64,000 nucleotides of DNA from Biscogniauxia marginata (taxonomy: Eukaryota > Ascomycota > Sordariomycetes > Xylariales > Xylariaceae), in contig MU404202.1 in NCBI GenBank assembly GCA_022695795.1, forward strand, positions 1-64,000. The letters are read 5' to 3'. The position numbers and the translations under genes were made by a program. Below, piece by piece: positions 44,513-56,623 of the stretch. The notes under the pieces were generated by a model. That model saw only the letters and a list, made by a program, of their open reading frames with translations. It had not been told where the DNA came from and did not search any database. Position 1 is the first letter of the stretch. Every line of letters starts with the position of its first letter.

Positions 44513-46769
44513 GTAATGAAGGGGTAAATGAAAACTTTTTCTTGAATAATTGTTAGTGGTGTGGGTATTAGGTGTAGAGTTGAAAGCCAACAAGGAATAG
44601 GAGGGAGGCAACTCGACTCTCTCTCCATGTCTCTCCGGTATATAAAATTTAATCCTCAAAATAATTGTAAAAGAATGCTCTGCTTAATTGCCTTTGCATC
44701 GCCACCTACGAGCAGATTTTCTGTCCCACCCCGTATCCCACAAATGACACCAGTGTGCTGTAGTGTCTACCTTGCGTTCTGTTTTACAGCATATAAAAGG
44801 GATGGATACGTGTTAATATCACGTTTGTACTATCTAATAAAATGATAGAGGAAACAGCAATTCATGTACACACGCAAGTACTAGAACGAAGGGGGGAAAC
44901 AACTACCAAAGTTGTCCAATGTCTGTATTAATATGTTAAAAAGCGCTATTCAATTTTACCATTTCGACGACCGTAAGCTTCAGCCTTATAATTTTACTAA
45001 TTCTCTATGCATCTCAATGTCACTTATTTCCTTTAAAAGCAGTATTATATGGAATCGACGAGAGTAAGGAAAGCTGAGCTTCCTATTAAGAGATGAATAG
45101 TATGTAATTATTTTGAATTAAGACCTCTAATTAGGATGCACCCCGATCATAGCTAGGTGAGAATTGTAATAGCGCTTATTCTATATATTTCAAACAAAAC
45201 GAGACAATAAGTAGTCATGCGAGCAATTAAACGTCCGCTTGGAATAATTTATAATACAGTTGATATTGTCTTGTTACTCTCCTTAAGCTTGGTTAGAATT
45301 TCTAGTCCCGAGTGTATTCGTATTTGATATACTTACCAATATCTCATTAAGCCGATATTTGTCGTGGGTTTGTTACTGGAATATTATATAGAATATATTT
45401 GTTATTGCCATGCTTGCCAAACATGTTTGGAATTATTCCAATATTTTGTCAAAGCTGGTGCCTTGGAAGGCTACCTAAGGAACGCCATGAAAGTCTTTGT
45501 TATGTAGATTACTACATTCGAACCGAAGTAGTGATATGGCATCACCCCATCCATGCTCGCTAGGCCCTTTACTTAGCACAGCCAGCCAGTTTCTCCCGAC
45601 TGAATGGATGATCCAGAGCTACATCCTTATATTGATTACCTGCTTTTATGTTTAAACATGATATCTTTGGCCTATAATGACTAACTAGTAAGTACAACTA
45701 AGATGGTGAAAAGATTGTAATAACCTGTCCCACTGTCGAAATTACCACGTAAGCCGAATAGGGCTATTAAGTTTCGTATCTGCTTGGCCAATATATTCGT
45801 CTTTGAACAAAGAGACACAAAAAGGAAACATTACTTAGGAGTTAGAAGGATTTTACCATCAGAAACTTGACACGATTCAGATCTCCTTTGGAGACAGATG
45901 ATAATTTTGTTGCTGTGTAAAGAGCTAAACTTAGGTGGGGATATCTAGATAGAGGACTGCTTTACACCTAAATGATCTCGTTGCCTTTTGAACACCCTTT
46001 TTTCTTGCGTTTTATTATGGCAAGTTGCAAGGGATCTAGGTTCCTGACACAGGTAGGTACCTAGGTAGAGAACTTAAGGTATAACCGCATAGTTACCCTA
46101 CCAAAGTTCTTAAAAGCACTCACTTACACCTATTAATACTAGAAATGAAACATGACTAATACCTCTTTAAGAGATAATTTTTAATTGAATGCACTAGGCA
46201 TATTTTCGCTTTAAATTAGCCAATCGTTATAAAAAGTCAAACTATTACGGGTAGCAATGAATGAGCTGATTAAAGAATGAGTTCAAATTCTTCTGGTCCT
46301 TAAGATTAATACCAAGAATGCAACTTTGTCTATTCTGTAAATGCATAACGAGTGCACAATGATGGGTATTAGTAATAATGCCGCATTCAGCCAATTAAAG
46401 AATGCAACACCCCAGGCGCCGGCAAAAAGCCGGGGGGATTTCCCGCATGGTCTGTGCGCAGGGCCTCGTCGCGGAGGCAAAGGAGACCGCGAACAGCTTC
46501 GACAGCTTCTTGCTCCCATCATCACATCTGATCCCCGGCCAACCCGTATCCCATTTGGTTCATCCTCTCCGACTTTACCAACATTCACTACGTACCCCCT
46601 TGCGCCTTGTGCCTGGTTTCATTGACTTGACAACCGCAACTCTGTGCTTACGACCGCCCTGCTAAAGCTCCGACCGTGCTGTTTAAGCCTCGCCGGCTTT
46701 CATCCATCATCGCCAGACAACCTCCGCAACGTTTTAGCTTGCGCTCCGACATCGTCGCAAACCGCCAAC
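44513..46769. other. AT-rich intergenic region
   Basis: These 2.3 kb are AT-rich over 44.85-46.27 kb, without coding structure, and become GC-richer close to the DST1 start. One TACCTAGGTA copy lies at 46058-46067. It marks the boundary between the looser left part of the window and the dense conserved right part. Confidence 0.6.
46058..46067. repeat. TACCTAGGTA palindrome, copy 4
   Basis: A perfect intergenic copy, preceded directly by an extra AGGTAGG unit. Confidence 0.85.
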
Positions 46770-47941
46770 ATGATGGACCAGCGCGAGCTCGAGTCCCACA
46801 TCAAGGCCGTCCACAAGGCCGCTACGGCGAACGAACCTGCCCCCGATCTTATAGCGATGTTGGAGATTCTCAAGAAGGATGCTGCGCCCACGGAGGAGAT
46901 GCTGCGCGTAAGTTCTACGTTCCAACCTGATATCCATTCGCTCGAGATATCCCGTGTAATGCATGCGCATAGTATATATGTACAGCCCGGCAGAGGTGTG
47001 GCCTCGTTGCCTGAGCATATCACTACTAACCTTCCTAAGCTCGCCCATTCCTAGCCCTTCGTACAGTCCTGCTTTCGTCCAAGACACTAACTAATCGCCC
47101 GAACCAGACTACTAAGGCTGGTATCGTTGTTGGCAAACTGCGGTCCAACGTCAACCGGGATGTCGCCCGCGTCGCCGGTGAAGTTGTCGCAAAATGGAAA
47201 AGAGGCGTCGAAGCAGAGAAGAAGGCCAAGGGACTGCAATCTGGTGCCGTCAAGCCCCACGGCTCCGCATCTCCTGCTGGCAAATCCTCCTCCCCGGTAC
47301 CGAAGCCCTTGGTCGTCGGTAAGAAGGCGTACGAGGGCAACCCGGAGACTCGCAAGTATACTACCGATAAGGTCGACATCAACCGAACTGGCTCCCAGAC
47401 CCGTAATAACTGTATCGGTCTCATCTACAACGGTCTCGCATACCGGTCGACCGAGCCGATAGCCCACGTTCTCCAGCGGGCCCAAGAGGTGGAGAATGCA
47501 GCATTCAAGGCCTACAACGGCGAGTCGAAGGAGTACAAGGACAAGATTCGCTCGCTCTTCCAGAACCTGAAGGTCAAGACCAACGCTGAGCTCGGCCGAA
47601 ACGTCATGGCAGGGTCCATCACCGCCGAACGCTTTGTGGTCATGACGTCGAAGGAGCTCATGTCCGCCGAGCAGCGCAAGACGGACGCCGAGCTGGAGAT
47701 GGAGAACATGAAGAAGGCCCAGGTTCCCATGGCCGAGAAGAGTATCAGTGATTCTCTGGAGTGCAGCAACTGCAAGAAGAAGATGGTCAGCTACTCGCAG
47801 GCACAGACCCGAAGTGCCGATGAGCCGATGACTACTTTCTGCGAGTGCATGAACTGTGGAAAGCGCTGGAAGGTACGTCTTCAATTATTCCTAATCGTGT
47901 GATTTTCCCTTATACTAACGATATATACCTAGTTCTCTTAA
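46770..47941 (+). CDS. DST1: Transcription elongation factor TFIIS
   Basis: Three exons, 46770-46907, 47108-47872 and 47933-47941, give 303 residues. The last exon holds only F, S and the stop, so the protein ends WKFS as expected for this family. Domains in order are the N-terminal helical LW domain (about 1-85), a Ser/Pro linker, the central Pol II-binding domain (about 130-240), and the C-terminal zinc ribbon with CSNCKKK and CECMNCGKRW supplying the four cysteines. TFIIS rescues arrested RNA polymerase II by stimulating transcript cleavage in the nucleus. The acidic pair normally found at the tip of the ribbon reads SADEP here, so the catalytic Asp-Glu is present. Two adjacent ATGs compete for the start, changing only one residue. 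Confidence 0.96.
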
Positions 47942-48349
47942 TCTTCATATCTTCTCTTCCCTACCCATCTTAGCCTCTTGCCGGGCTAAGCTTTCGCAAT
48001 GATTTAATGAGGTTTAGTTCGATGGACGAATGCCATCAGAATAGATGGCAAGCGTATTCTGATATTGGTAGTTATGTGTAGTCTTCATTACAACATGCTT
48101 ATGTTTGCGTCGGAGTTGAGGATCGTTTGGAAAACGACGGGGCGAGGTTGAGACTTTATAGCATCCTGCGTGCAGCTTCGCGCTCGCATTAACAATGAAA
48201 AGTCTCATAATCCCTCGCGTGTCCTAGAGGTCGGCCCACTGTATTATAGATGAGACTATCGGCCGGGAGGGGATCTGACATTCCCCCTAAATAAGCAACC
48301 CCAAGACATCAGCAAACCCCCGATTCTCCCTATGGCTCCCTATGGGTAA
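47942..48349. other. Intergenic region between converging genes
   Basis: Shared 3' flank of DST1 and the cysteine-synthase-like gene. Nothing notable was seen. Confidence 0.6.
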
Positions 48350-49717
48350 TCACCGTGGGCTCTTAATGTCCAGAAGTGTAAACAAATCGTCGGGTTTCGG
48401 CTCGTCCTCCAATCCCATATCCGCTATCTTCTTCCAGAACTTGCTGAGGTGTCGCGTGCCCGAGTCGCACAAGATGGTGACGACCTGGCTCCCCTCGGGC
48501 AGGCCGAGGGCCGTGACGACGGCAGCGACACAGTTGACGGCGCTGCTGCTGCCGATGAAGATGCCGTCGTGCTCGACGAGCCAGCGGGCCATCTTGCAGG
48601 CCTGCTCGTCCGAGACCCTGACGGCGTCATCGATCAGGTCGCGGCCGGCCTCGAAGTTCTCGGTGATCCGGTTAATGCCGATGCCCTCGACGATGGTGTC
48701 GACCTGCTGGCGGCGGCGCGTACCCTCGCGCTCCGTGCTCGAGTACATGACCCCGTGCCGGACCCGATTGTACAGGCCGCTGCCCTGCGGGTCCGCCAGC
48801 ACGATCCGCACCGCGTCCCCAAGCCCGGCCTCCTCCTTCAGGTAGCGCGCCACGCCGGAGACGGTGCCGCCCGTGCCGGCGCCGGCCACGAAGGCGTCGA
48901 CGCGGCCGGCGGCCTGCCGGTAGATCTCGGGGCCCGTCGTGCGCAAGTGCGCGGCATAGTTGGCGGGGCTCTCGAACTGGTCGGCGAAGAAGCCGACGCT
49001 CGCGTCGCGGGCCGACTCGGTGTGCTCGCGGGCGCGGCGGCGGGCGAGGTTGACGAAGTGGTCGGGGGCCGTGATGGGGGCCACGGGGACGCGCTCGACG
49101 GCGGCGCCGAGGTGGTGCAGTAGCGCGCCCTTCTCGGCGCTCTGGTCGTCCGGCATGCAGATGTGGGCGAGGTAGCCGCGGGCGCGGGCGAGCGCCGCGA
49201 GCGAGATGCCCGTGCTGCCCACGGTGCCCTCGTAGATGGTGTCGCCGCGGCCGGGGACGAGGAGCCCGGCGTCCTCGGCGGCGGCGATCACGGACAGCGC
49301 GACGCGGTCCTTGGGGCTGTTGCCCGCGCCGTTGAGGAACTCGGCCTTGGCCAGGATGGTGCGGCCCGTGGCGGCGGAGAGGCTGCCGATCCGGACCAGC
49401 GGCGTGTTGCCGATGCAGCCGGCGATGCCGTCGACTATGCCGGAGGCGGGGAGCGGCGCCGGCGCCGGCGGGGATTGCTGCCGCGTCTCGTGGTCTTCGA
49501 GCTCGACGGGCCCCCAGAAGAAGAGGCTGGATCGGCGGTGCGCGTCGGCGTTCTTGGTCTGCTGGCGCTGGCGCTGGCGCTGGAGTCGTCGTTGCTGGAA
49601 CCGTGCCTCGAGGTCCGGGTATAGGTCTTTGAAGCCCAGTGTTGCGAGAACCCCGGCGGCGAAGGCGAGGGCGACCGCGGCGGTGCCGTAGGCCCTCGGG
49701 TGGTCACTGAGCGACAT
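48350..49717 (-). CDS. MCY1: Mitochondrial cysteine synthase-like protein
   Basis: A single-exon gene of 455 residues and very GC-rich. It is a PLP-dependent fold-type II enzyme resembling yeast Mcy1 (YGR012W) and bacterial cysteine synthase. The N-terminus has a hydrophobic segment (AAVALAFAAGVLATLGF, 13-29) followed by an Arg/Gln-rich stretch, in keeping with a mitochondrial (outer) membrane anchor. Visible motifs are IGNTPLVRI (102-110), the PLP lysine K136 in GNSPKDRV, the EGTVGSTGISL substrate loop, AGAGTGGTVSGVARYL for phosphate binding, and GIFIGSSSAVN. The family makes cysteine from O-acetylserine and sulfide; activity of the Mcy1 branch is less certain. It is divergent from the complex I assembly gene. 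Confidence 0.92.
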   Translation of the reverse strand: MSLSDHPRAYGTAAVALAFAAGVLATLGFKDLYPDLEARFQQRRLQRQRQRQQTKNADAHRRSSLFFWGPVELEDHETRQQSPPAPAPLPASGIVDGIAGCIGNTPLVRIGSLSAATGRTILAKAEFLNGAGNSPKDRVALSVIAAAEDAGLLVPGRGDTIYEGTVGSTGISLAALARARGYLAHICMPDDQSAEKGALLHHLGAAVERVPVAPITAPDHFVNLARRRAREHTESARDASVGFFADQFESPANYAAHLRTTGPEIYRQAAGRVDAFVAGAGTGGTVSGVARYLKEEAGLGDAVRIVLADPQGSGLYNRVRHGVMYSSTEREGTRRRQQVDTIVEGIGINRITENFEAGRDLIDDAVRVSDEQACKMARWLVEHDGIFIGSSSAVNCVAAVVTALGLPEGSQVVTILCDSGTRHLSKFWKKIADMGLEDEPKPDDLFTLLDIKSPR

Positions 49718-50190
49718 GTCTTTCTCTCTCTTTTTTTTCCTTTTTTTTTTCTTTTTGGTTTTATAGTTGGTTCTCAGCTGATGATAGTTCCTCCATTGTG
49801 TATATCGGGTTATCTAAGCTTTCGTAGAGACATGTATATACAGAGAGAATAAAAGGTGCCTCTAAAATCCAACCCGACTACAGGCAACTCAACTTAAAAT
49901 AAATCACTTACAGTGAGTGCAGTGAGTTTTGAATGCAGGTGACAAAAGCTTCAGATATTACAGATATTCATTTATTTAGTGAAGGTGGGGTGTTATTGTG
50001 TGCTTGGACCACCTCCGACAACGGTACCGAGGTACATCCATATGCACGAAGTTATGTACCCCCCAGCCAGAAAAGCCCACTTTGATCGATGCATCGCGGG
50101 CCAGTCAAAGCTTCAACAGCTCCAAACCACCACCCTGGCGCAAAAGCTCTTTCCCATGCCCAAAAGGGGTACAAGGTCCGGATATAGATC
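49718..50190. promoter_or_regulatory. Shared divergent promoter region of MCY1 and NDUFAF7
   Basis: This 473-base gap separates two start codons facing away from each other. It has a long pyrimidine tract just upstream of the MCY1 ATG (about 49722-49760). Both products are predicted to be mitochondrial. Confidence 0.55.
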
Positions 50191-51991
50191 ATGGACTCTC
50201 CCATCGTGACGCAGCTCTTTCGGCAACTGTTTCGACATCCGGCCTGCCAGTCGAGGAAAAACCTAGCCACCTTGGCAACCTGTCTGCAACATGGCCGGCG
50301 CACACAGCAGCAACATCAACAGCAGAGGAGGAACATGGCCAGTCGGGATACGGTGCGGGGATCAAAGCTCTCCAAGCAGGCCAAAGAGGTCGATTGGCAG
50401 CAGCGGACCGAACTCTTCTCGGCCGACATGACGGACGAGTACAAGAAGTACCCGATGGTCACGGCGAACGACTTGCGCGGAAGCAGGGAGAGGCCCCGGA
50501 AGGTGAAGATGCTCATGCGGGACTTCATAGAAGGTGTGTAGGGAGACGCTGTCTGTTGACGGGGCCAGGGGACGCAAATACTTGTGGCATGGGAGCTCTC
50601 CTCGGATCCAATTGACTGACATAGCCCTGCCCGCTTACAGACAGTCTTTACAACCCGCACTACGGCTACTTCTCGAAACAGGTCGTGATCTTCACCCCCG
50701 GGGAACCCTTCGAGTTCAACGCCCTGCCCGACGAACCGACCTTCCACGCCCTGCTGGGGCAGCGGTATACCGAGTTCGAGGACGCGCTGGACGCGAAGCA
50801 GCACGACGCCACGCGGCAGCTGTGGCACACGCCGACGGAGCTGTTCCGGCCGTACTACGGCGAGGCGATTGCGCGGTACCTCATGTCCAACTATGTCATG
50901 TCGACGTACCCGTACCACGACCTGATCATCTACGAGATGGGCGCGGGCCGCGGCACGCTGATGCTGAACATACTGGACTACATCCGCGACGTGGAGCCGT
51001 CGGTGTACGAGCGGACCAAGTACAAGATCATCGAGATCTCGCCGTCGCTGGCGTCGCTGCAGGGGTCGCGGCTGCTGTCGGGCAGCGGGCACGCGGCCAA
51101 GGTCGAGATCGTCAACAAGTCCGTGTTCGACTGGGACGAGCTCGTGTCGTCGCCGTGCTTCTTCCTCGCCATGGAGGTGTTCGACAACTTCGCGCACGAC
51201 GTGGTGCGCTACGACCTGGCCACCGAGGCCCCGCTGCAGGGCACCGTCCTCGTCGACGGCGGCGGCGACTTCTACGAGTTCTACGAGCCCCGCCTCGACC
51301 CCGTCGCCGCCCGCTACCTGCGCGTCCGCCACGCCGCCACCGGCGGCCGCTACCCGGCCCCCTACAGCGCGAGCCGCGCCCTGCGCTGGCTCAAGGGCCT
51401 GCGCCCCCTCGCCCCCAACCTCAGCGACCCCGAGTACCTGCCCACGCGCCTGATGCAGTTCTTCGACATCCTCGAGAGGTATTTCCCGGCGCACCGGCTC
51501 CTCACGAGCGACTTCCACACCCTGCCCGGCGCCATCAAGGGGCTGAACAGCCCCGTCGTGCAGACGAGGTTCGAGAGGTGTACGGTGCCCGTCTCTACGC
51601 CTTTGGTACGTGCCATCTCATCCCTCTCTTCTCCTTTAATTTTATTTCCCCCCCCCCCCTCCTCTGCCAATCTCTCCGTGATCCCCCAGCCGTCGAGAAA
51701 ATACTGGGGGGGAAAGACGATAAAAGATGATAAATTGTCGTGTTGTGACTAACAAACAATTCCACCCTTCCTCGTCCGCAGGTCCATCAGGGCTACTTCG
51801 ACATCCTGTTCCCGACCGACTTCCGCACCATGGAGGCTGTGTACGGCGCCATGACGGGCAAGCTGACGCGCGTCATGTCGCACGAGGACTTCATGCGCTC
51901 GTGGGCCTACGTCGAGGACACCGAGACCCGCTCCGGCGAGAACCCGCTGCTGAGCTGGTACAAGAACGCCAGCGTCATGGTCACCGTGTAA
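50191..51991 (+). CDS. NDUFAF7: Complex I assembly protein arginine methyltransferase
   Basis: Three exons, 50191-50533, 50641-51605 and 51782-51991, give 505 residues. The first intron uses a gtgtgt donor; splicing gives IEDSLYNPHYGYFSKQV, the family's conserved start of the catalytic domain. The SAM-binding loop is EMGAGRGTL (Gly215-Gly219), and later blocks include AMEVFDNFAHD, then QGYFDILFPTDF and VMSHEDFMRSW from the last exon. NDUFAF7 dimethylates an arginine of the NDUFS2 subunit during assembly of respiratory complex I in the mitochondrial matrix. The N-terminus is Arg/Gln-rich without acidic residues over about 45 positions, apart from Asp2, fitting a targeting peptide. An alternative start at 50335 (MASRDT) would remove it. 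The gene implies the organism retains complex I. Confidence 0.93.
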
Positions 51992-52976
51992 AACCCCCCC
52001 AAAAAAACTTTATATTTATATTACGCGCACTCAATTTCATTGTTGTCGAGCCAAGTCGAAGAGCTATATATATATATACCTGTGTGTGTGAAATAGATGT
52101 TGCATAGCATAGCATAGCATGACCTGGTCGGAGTTTGTGCGTCGGGGTTGTTCCAAAATATTGCATGCATAGCATTAGGAGAGAAAGGGGGATGACGTAG
52201 GGGTAGATAGGTACGCCCAAGGCGGATCGGCCACGGGCTGGCAAAGGGTTTGGTGCGCATCATTGGGCATTTGGCTTGGTGTAGCATCAGGACAATGTGA
52301 CTGATACATGGGATGAAGGTGTATGTATATATAAATGTGCATTATCCCTCATACTTCCATCCCTCGAATTACGAGTGGCAGGTCTTCATGCCGTATGTGC
52401 GTAAGCATAGTCACCTACTTTATTCAACCCTTAGTCACGAGGACTCCATTGTTACATGGGTAGTATAGAGAACGTATAGGAGATGGTCCTAGGTTAGGTA
52501 TTTTATCAAAGTCGATCAAGGAATCTCTGTTCTATCTGTCTGTCTATCCATCTATCCCTTTGGCGAAGACATCCATAGGTTTATACGCGCCCCCTTTATA
52601 ACCCGCCCGTCCTAGATACGCCCGCCTAGTAACATGTATGGCTCCATTACAAGGTAGATATATCAATACGTGCCTATACATAATCTAACATAGCTTAAAA
52701 GACGCAGGAAATAGCACAAATACGAGCTCCTCTTCTCCATGCGCCCGCCCGCCTGCCCCAAACATATAACCTAACCTGGAAGAAGCAAAAAGAGCAGAGC
52801 ACATAAAAGCCGTCAACGTCTAACTTATCCTTCTATTTCTAGAGCCTCACGTAGGTAGCTAGCTGCATAGGTAGCTATCACGCGACAAGTTTATCACCAC
52901 TTCTGCACTAGATATAGTACATGTAGTGTACGAAGAAACCCCCTATTAACACAAAGCCAAGAAGGGAGAGTCTTTT

Positions 52977-53007
52977 TCTCTCTCTCTCTCTCTCTCTTTT
53001 TTTTTTT
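52977..53007. repeat. TC microsatellite followed by poly-T
   Basis: Ten TC units (52977-52996) run straight into eleven T. The reverse strand reads as a polypurine tract. Confidence 0.85.
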
Positions 53008-53040
53008 CCATCCTCCCAGATTATAAAAGTCGCGAGACTA

Positions 53041-53067
53041 GACTGAACTGGACTGGACTGGACTGGG
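53041..53067. repeat. GACTG pentamer tandem repeat
   Basis: About five units of GACTG, the first imperfect, lie beyond the alanyl-tRNA synthetase stop codon. Confidence 0.8.
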
Positions 53068-53203
53068 CTACCTATCAATACACTGATTGGCATCTTAGCA
53101 ACTGAAATATCCTCTTAAGGCCAGGTGACTATTTTCTGAAATGCCTCCCCTCCCCTTAAATAACCACATGACAGACTGTTCGGTTAGTCTGAATGAAGGG
53201 GTT

Positions 53204-56200
53204 TCAAATCTTCAGCTTCTCAGCGAGCCACTTCTCGGCAACCGCGACGGCCTCGTCGATCTTGTCCGCATTAGTGCCCTGTCCTTGCCGGGTGGGCTCC
53301 TTGCCGCCGGACTTGCCGCCGACGACCTCGGTGACGGCAGCGGCCCACTTCTCTGCGGTGACGCCCTGCGAGGCGAGACTCTTATAGTGATCTCATTAGC
53401 TCCTGCTCTCATAAACCAACTAGGCTCGGACTTCAAGCCGTTTTTAAAAACTTACTGTGCCGACGTAAACGCCGTGGATAACGGCACCTTCTGTCTTGCT
53501 ACCGCCGAAGAGGTACACCGTTCGTTCCTTGTCTTTGCTCTTGAAGTGGTTCATGACATCCGCGACGGCTTTCGCGTTCGCCGAAATAGGCAAGTGCCCA
53601 ATGAAGAACTTGGCATCCTTGTTCTTGTCCTTGGCGAAATGGCCCGTGACAGTGTCGAGCGCGATCTTGCTCTCAGCTTTTTGCCGTTTCTTCTGCTCAT
53701 CGACGACCGACTTGACCACCTTGGCAAATCGCGTTTTCAGCTCCTCCTTAGTGAGAGATGAGATGACTAAGTTGTTGAGGTCTACTGCGGCCTGCTTCAC
53801 TTCCGCCTCCTTCTCCGGACTAAAGGGCAACGCTTCGATAGCCGAGATGCGCTTGGCAAATTCAGTGGCCAGTCGTTGAACGTAGTGGGCAGCATCTCCA
53901 GTGTAGGCAACGATACGTCGTATACCCTTAGCAATTCCACTTTCCTCAACAATCACCAAGTCCTTGATGATGCCAGTCTGCTCTACATGCGTGCCACCAC
54001 AGAATTCGACACTGACTTTTCGCCATTCGGGGTTTTCAGGCGTCTCTAGGAGCATGTCGACGTCGATACCGACTGATACCACTCGGACGGGGTTAGGATA
54101 TGTCTCACCAAATACCGCGCGAACACCGTTGATCTTCCGTGCTACGTCGAGTTCCACGTCCTTAGAATAGATCTTGCAGTTTTGCCGGATATATTCATTC
54201 GACAGGTGTTCAATCTTCTGCAGCTCTGGAACGGTGACACCAGCCTTATGCGAAAAGTCAAACCGTAACTTATCCTGATCCACGAGAGAACCTTTCTGAT
54301 TAATATCATCTCCTAGTACCTCTCTTAGAGAGTGGTTGAGGATATGTGTTCCCGTGTGGTTGTTGCGAATAGGTTGTCTCCTGAGCTTGTCATATTCGCA
54401 TATGACTTCATCGCCGGCCTTGAGTTCACCGTATTTCAGGTATCCGTTGTGGAGTATGTAACCGCCAAATTGCTGAACATCTTGAACTTCAAATTCGGCA
54501 ATATCATCAATGATGATTCTGCCCGTATCTGAAACTTGACCACCTTGCTCGGCATAGAAGTTTGTCTTGTCAAGCAAAATTCCGAAGGGCGCATTTGGGG
54601 GAAGGTCTTTCGTTGATTTGACGAAGTCGGTGCCAGTATAAATCAACTGCACTTTTCCGGTAGTATCGCCCTTGAAGAACTTCGGCTCGTCGTTTGGAAG
54701 AGGTAATTGCAAATTATCTTTCAGCTCTGCAATTTGATGCACGTTAAGCTTTGAGAAAGTCTGAACTTTCTCCTTGATAGCCTTGCTAGCCTCGCGAGCC
54801 TTCTCTCTGGCAATTGCGATCTCATCCTCGTCAGTCTCTAGTCCTCTCTCCTCGGCCATTAGTTTAGTCAGATCCTCGGGGAATCCGAAAGTGTCATATA
54901 GCCGCCAAACATCGGCTCCGGAGAGCTTCTTGGCTCCTCGGTTCAGCGCCTGAGTAGCGTACTTCTCGAATTGCCGCTCTCCTCGATCCAATGTCCTGGC
55001 AAAAGCCTCCTCTTCCTCGTCCAGAATTTCCTTTACGTCTTGCTGCTTTTTAACAATCTCTGGGAACTGCTCGCCCATCTGCTCGACGAGCGCAGGGAGA
55101 ATCTTGGAGAAGAAAGACCCGATTTCGGCGTTGAAGTATTTTCTAGCGTATCGCGATCCTCTCCGAAGTACACGACGTACGACATACCCTCTCCCTTCGT
55201 TGTTCGGTACAGCGCCATCCGAAATGGAGAAGGTCAGTAGCCTTATGTGATCGGCGATTACACGGTACGCAGTGTCGATACCATCTACGTCGTCCTTGCC
55301 GTACTTGTCAGTATACGACCGCGCACCCGTGACCTCCTGGATTTTGTCAAAGAGCGGGGTGAAGATATCGGTAGCATAATTCGAGCTTTTGTTCTGCAGT
55401 GCAGAGACTAAACGCTCAAAACCCATACCAGTGTCGACATGTTTCGCGGGTAGTGACTTTAACGACTTGTCTTGCTCGCGGTTGAATTGAATAAAAACGT
55501 TATTCCACACCTCGACAACTAGGGGGTCATCCTGGTTGACCAAGTGCGCAGCATTGCGACCACCGACTTTGTCGTAGTGTATCTCACTACAAGGACCACA
55601 GGGGCCTTGGTCACCCATTTCCCAGAAGTTGTCCTTCATGTTGCCGGGTAGGATGTGATCTTCGGGTACGCCGACAGATTTCCATAGCTCTTTTGCCTCT
55701 AGGTCGGGCTCGAGATTCATGTCGGGGTTTCCTTCGAAATATGTGACATATAGCCTATCGGGGTCCAGCCCGTAAACCTTGGTGAGCAGTTCCCAGGACC
55801 ACTCGATGGCTTCCTTCTTGAAGTAGTCGCCAAAGGACCAGTTACCTAACATTTCGAAGAAAGTCTAGCGCCAGAGTCAGTCCCGAATCCCTTTCGCAGG
55901 GAGTGACGATAGCGCCTACATGATGATAGCTGTCTTTTCCGACATCGTCGAGGTCCTGTGCAGCTCGGGTCAGCTCAAACACGTATACGCATTTTGGTCG
56001 CGGTATGAAGGGCCCGTACGTTATGTTTGCCGCCAGCACGTATGCACTGTCGAGTGAGTCAGTCGCCTCGATCATTTTATGTAGCACCAGAATTTCCGGT
56101 GAGGATACCTTCTGAGAGTCGACCGCACGCTTCAGCTTGGACATGTCATCGGAACTCGCGATAGTACCGAGGAAGATGGGCTTGAACTGGTTCATGCCGG

Positions 56201-56590
56201 CATTGGTGAAGAGCAAGGTGGGGTCATTGTGCGGGACAACCGACGATGAGGGCACTGGGTACAACGGGGGAAATTAGTATTTTCGACATATCGACTGGAT
56301 AGACGAGTGTCTAATAGTTATTCGAGCCTGGTATGGAAGCTCTACCGGTGTTGTGTGGTATGGTGATGGCGTACCGATAGTGTGGCCTCGCTCCTCGAAG
56401 AACTCGAGAAAGGTCTTGCGCACGCCCACACCCGTCCACTGGGGCTTGTCCATGGTGGCCAGGGTGCTCTGCGCTCTCGAATAAAAGGCGTATCGGTGCG
56501 CGGGTGCGTGATAAAGGGGGGATTTCGACCGGGGCGAACAAAGAACGTTGCGCCTTGCAGTAGTCGAGTATGGGCGACGAAGAAGAGAAA

Positions 56591-56623
<33 letters not shown>

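Larger units (their letters stand above)
51992..53203. other. Intergenic region between converging genes
   Basis: These 1.2 kb of 3' flank include a CATAG-repeat patch near 52097-52119, a TC microsatellite and a GACTG pentamer repeat. No coding sequence was found. Confidence 0.65.

Noticed and set aside
43613..44659. 348-codon minus-strand open frame opposite the second P450
   Set aside because: Composition is the Arg/Leu/Val-rich pattern of antisense to GC-rich coding sequence; the plus strand has all P450 motifs.
50316..51518. 400-codon minus-strand and 398-codon plus-strand overlapping frames over NDUFAF7
   Set aside because: Both are shadow frames of the GC-rich methyltransferase gene and show no domain.
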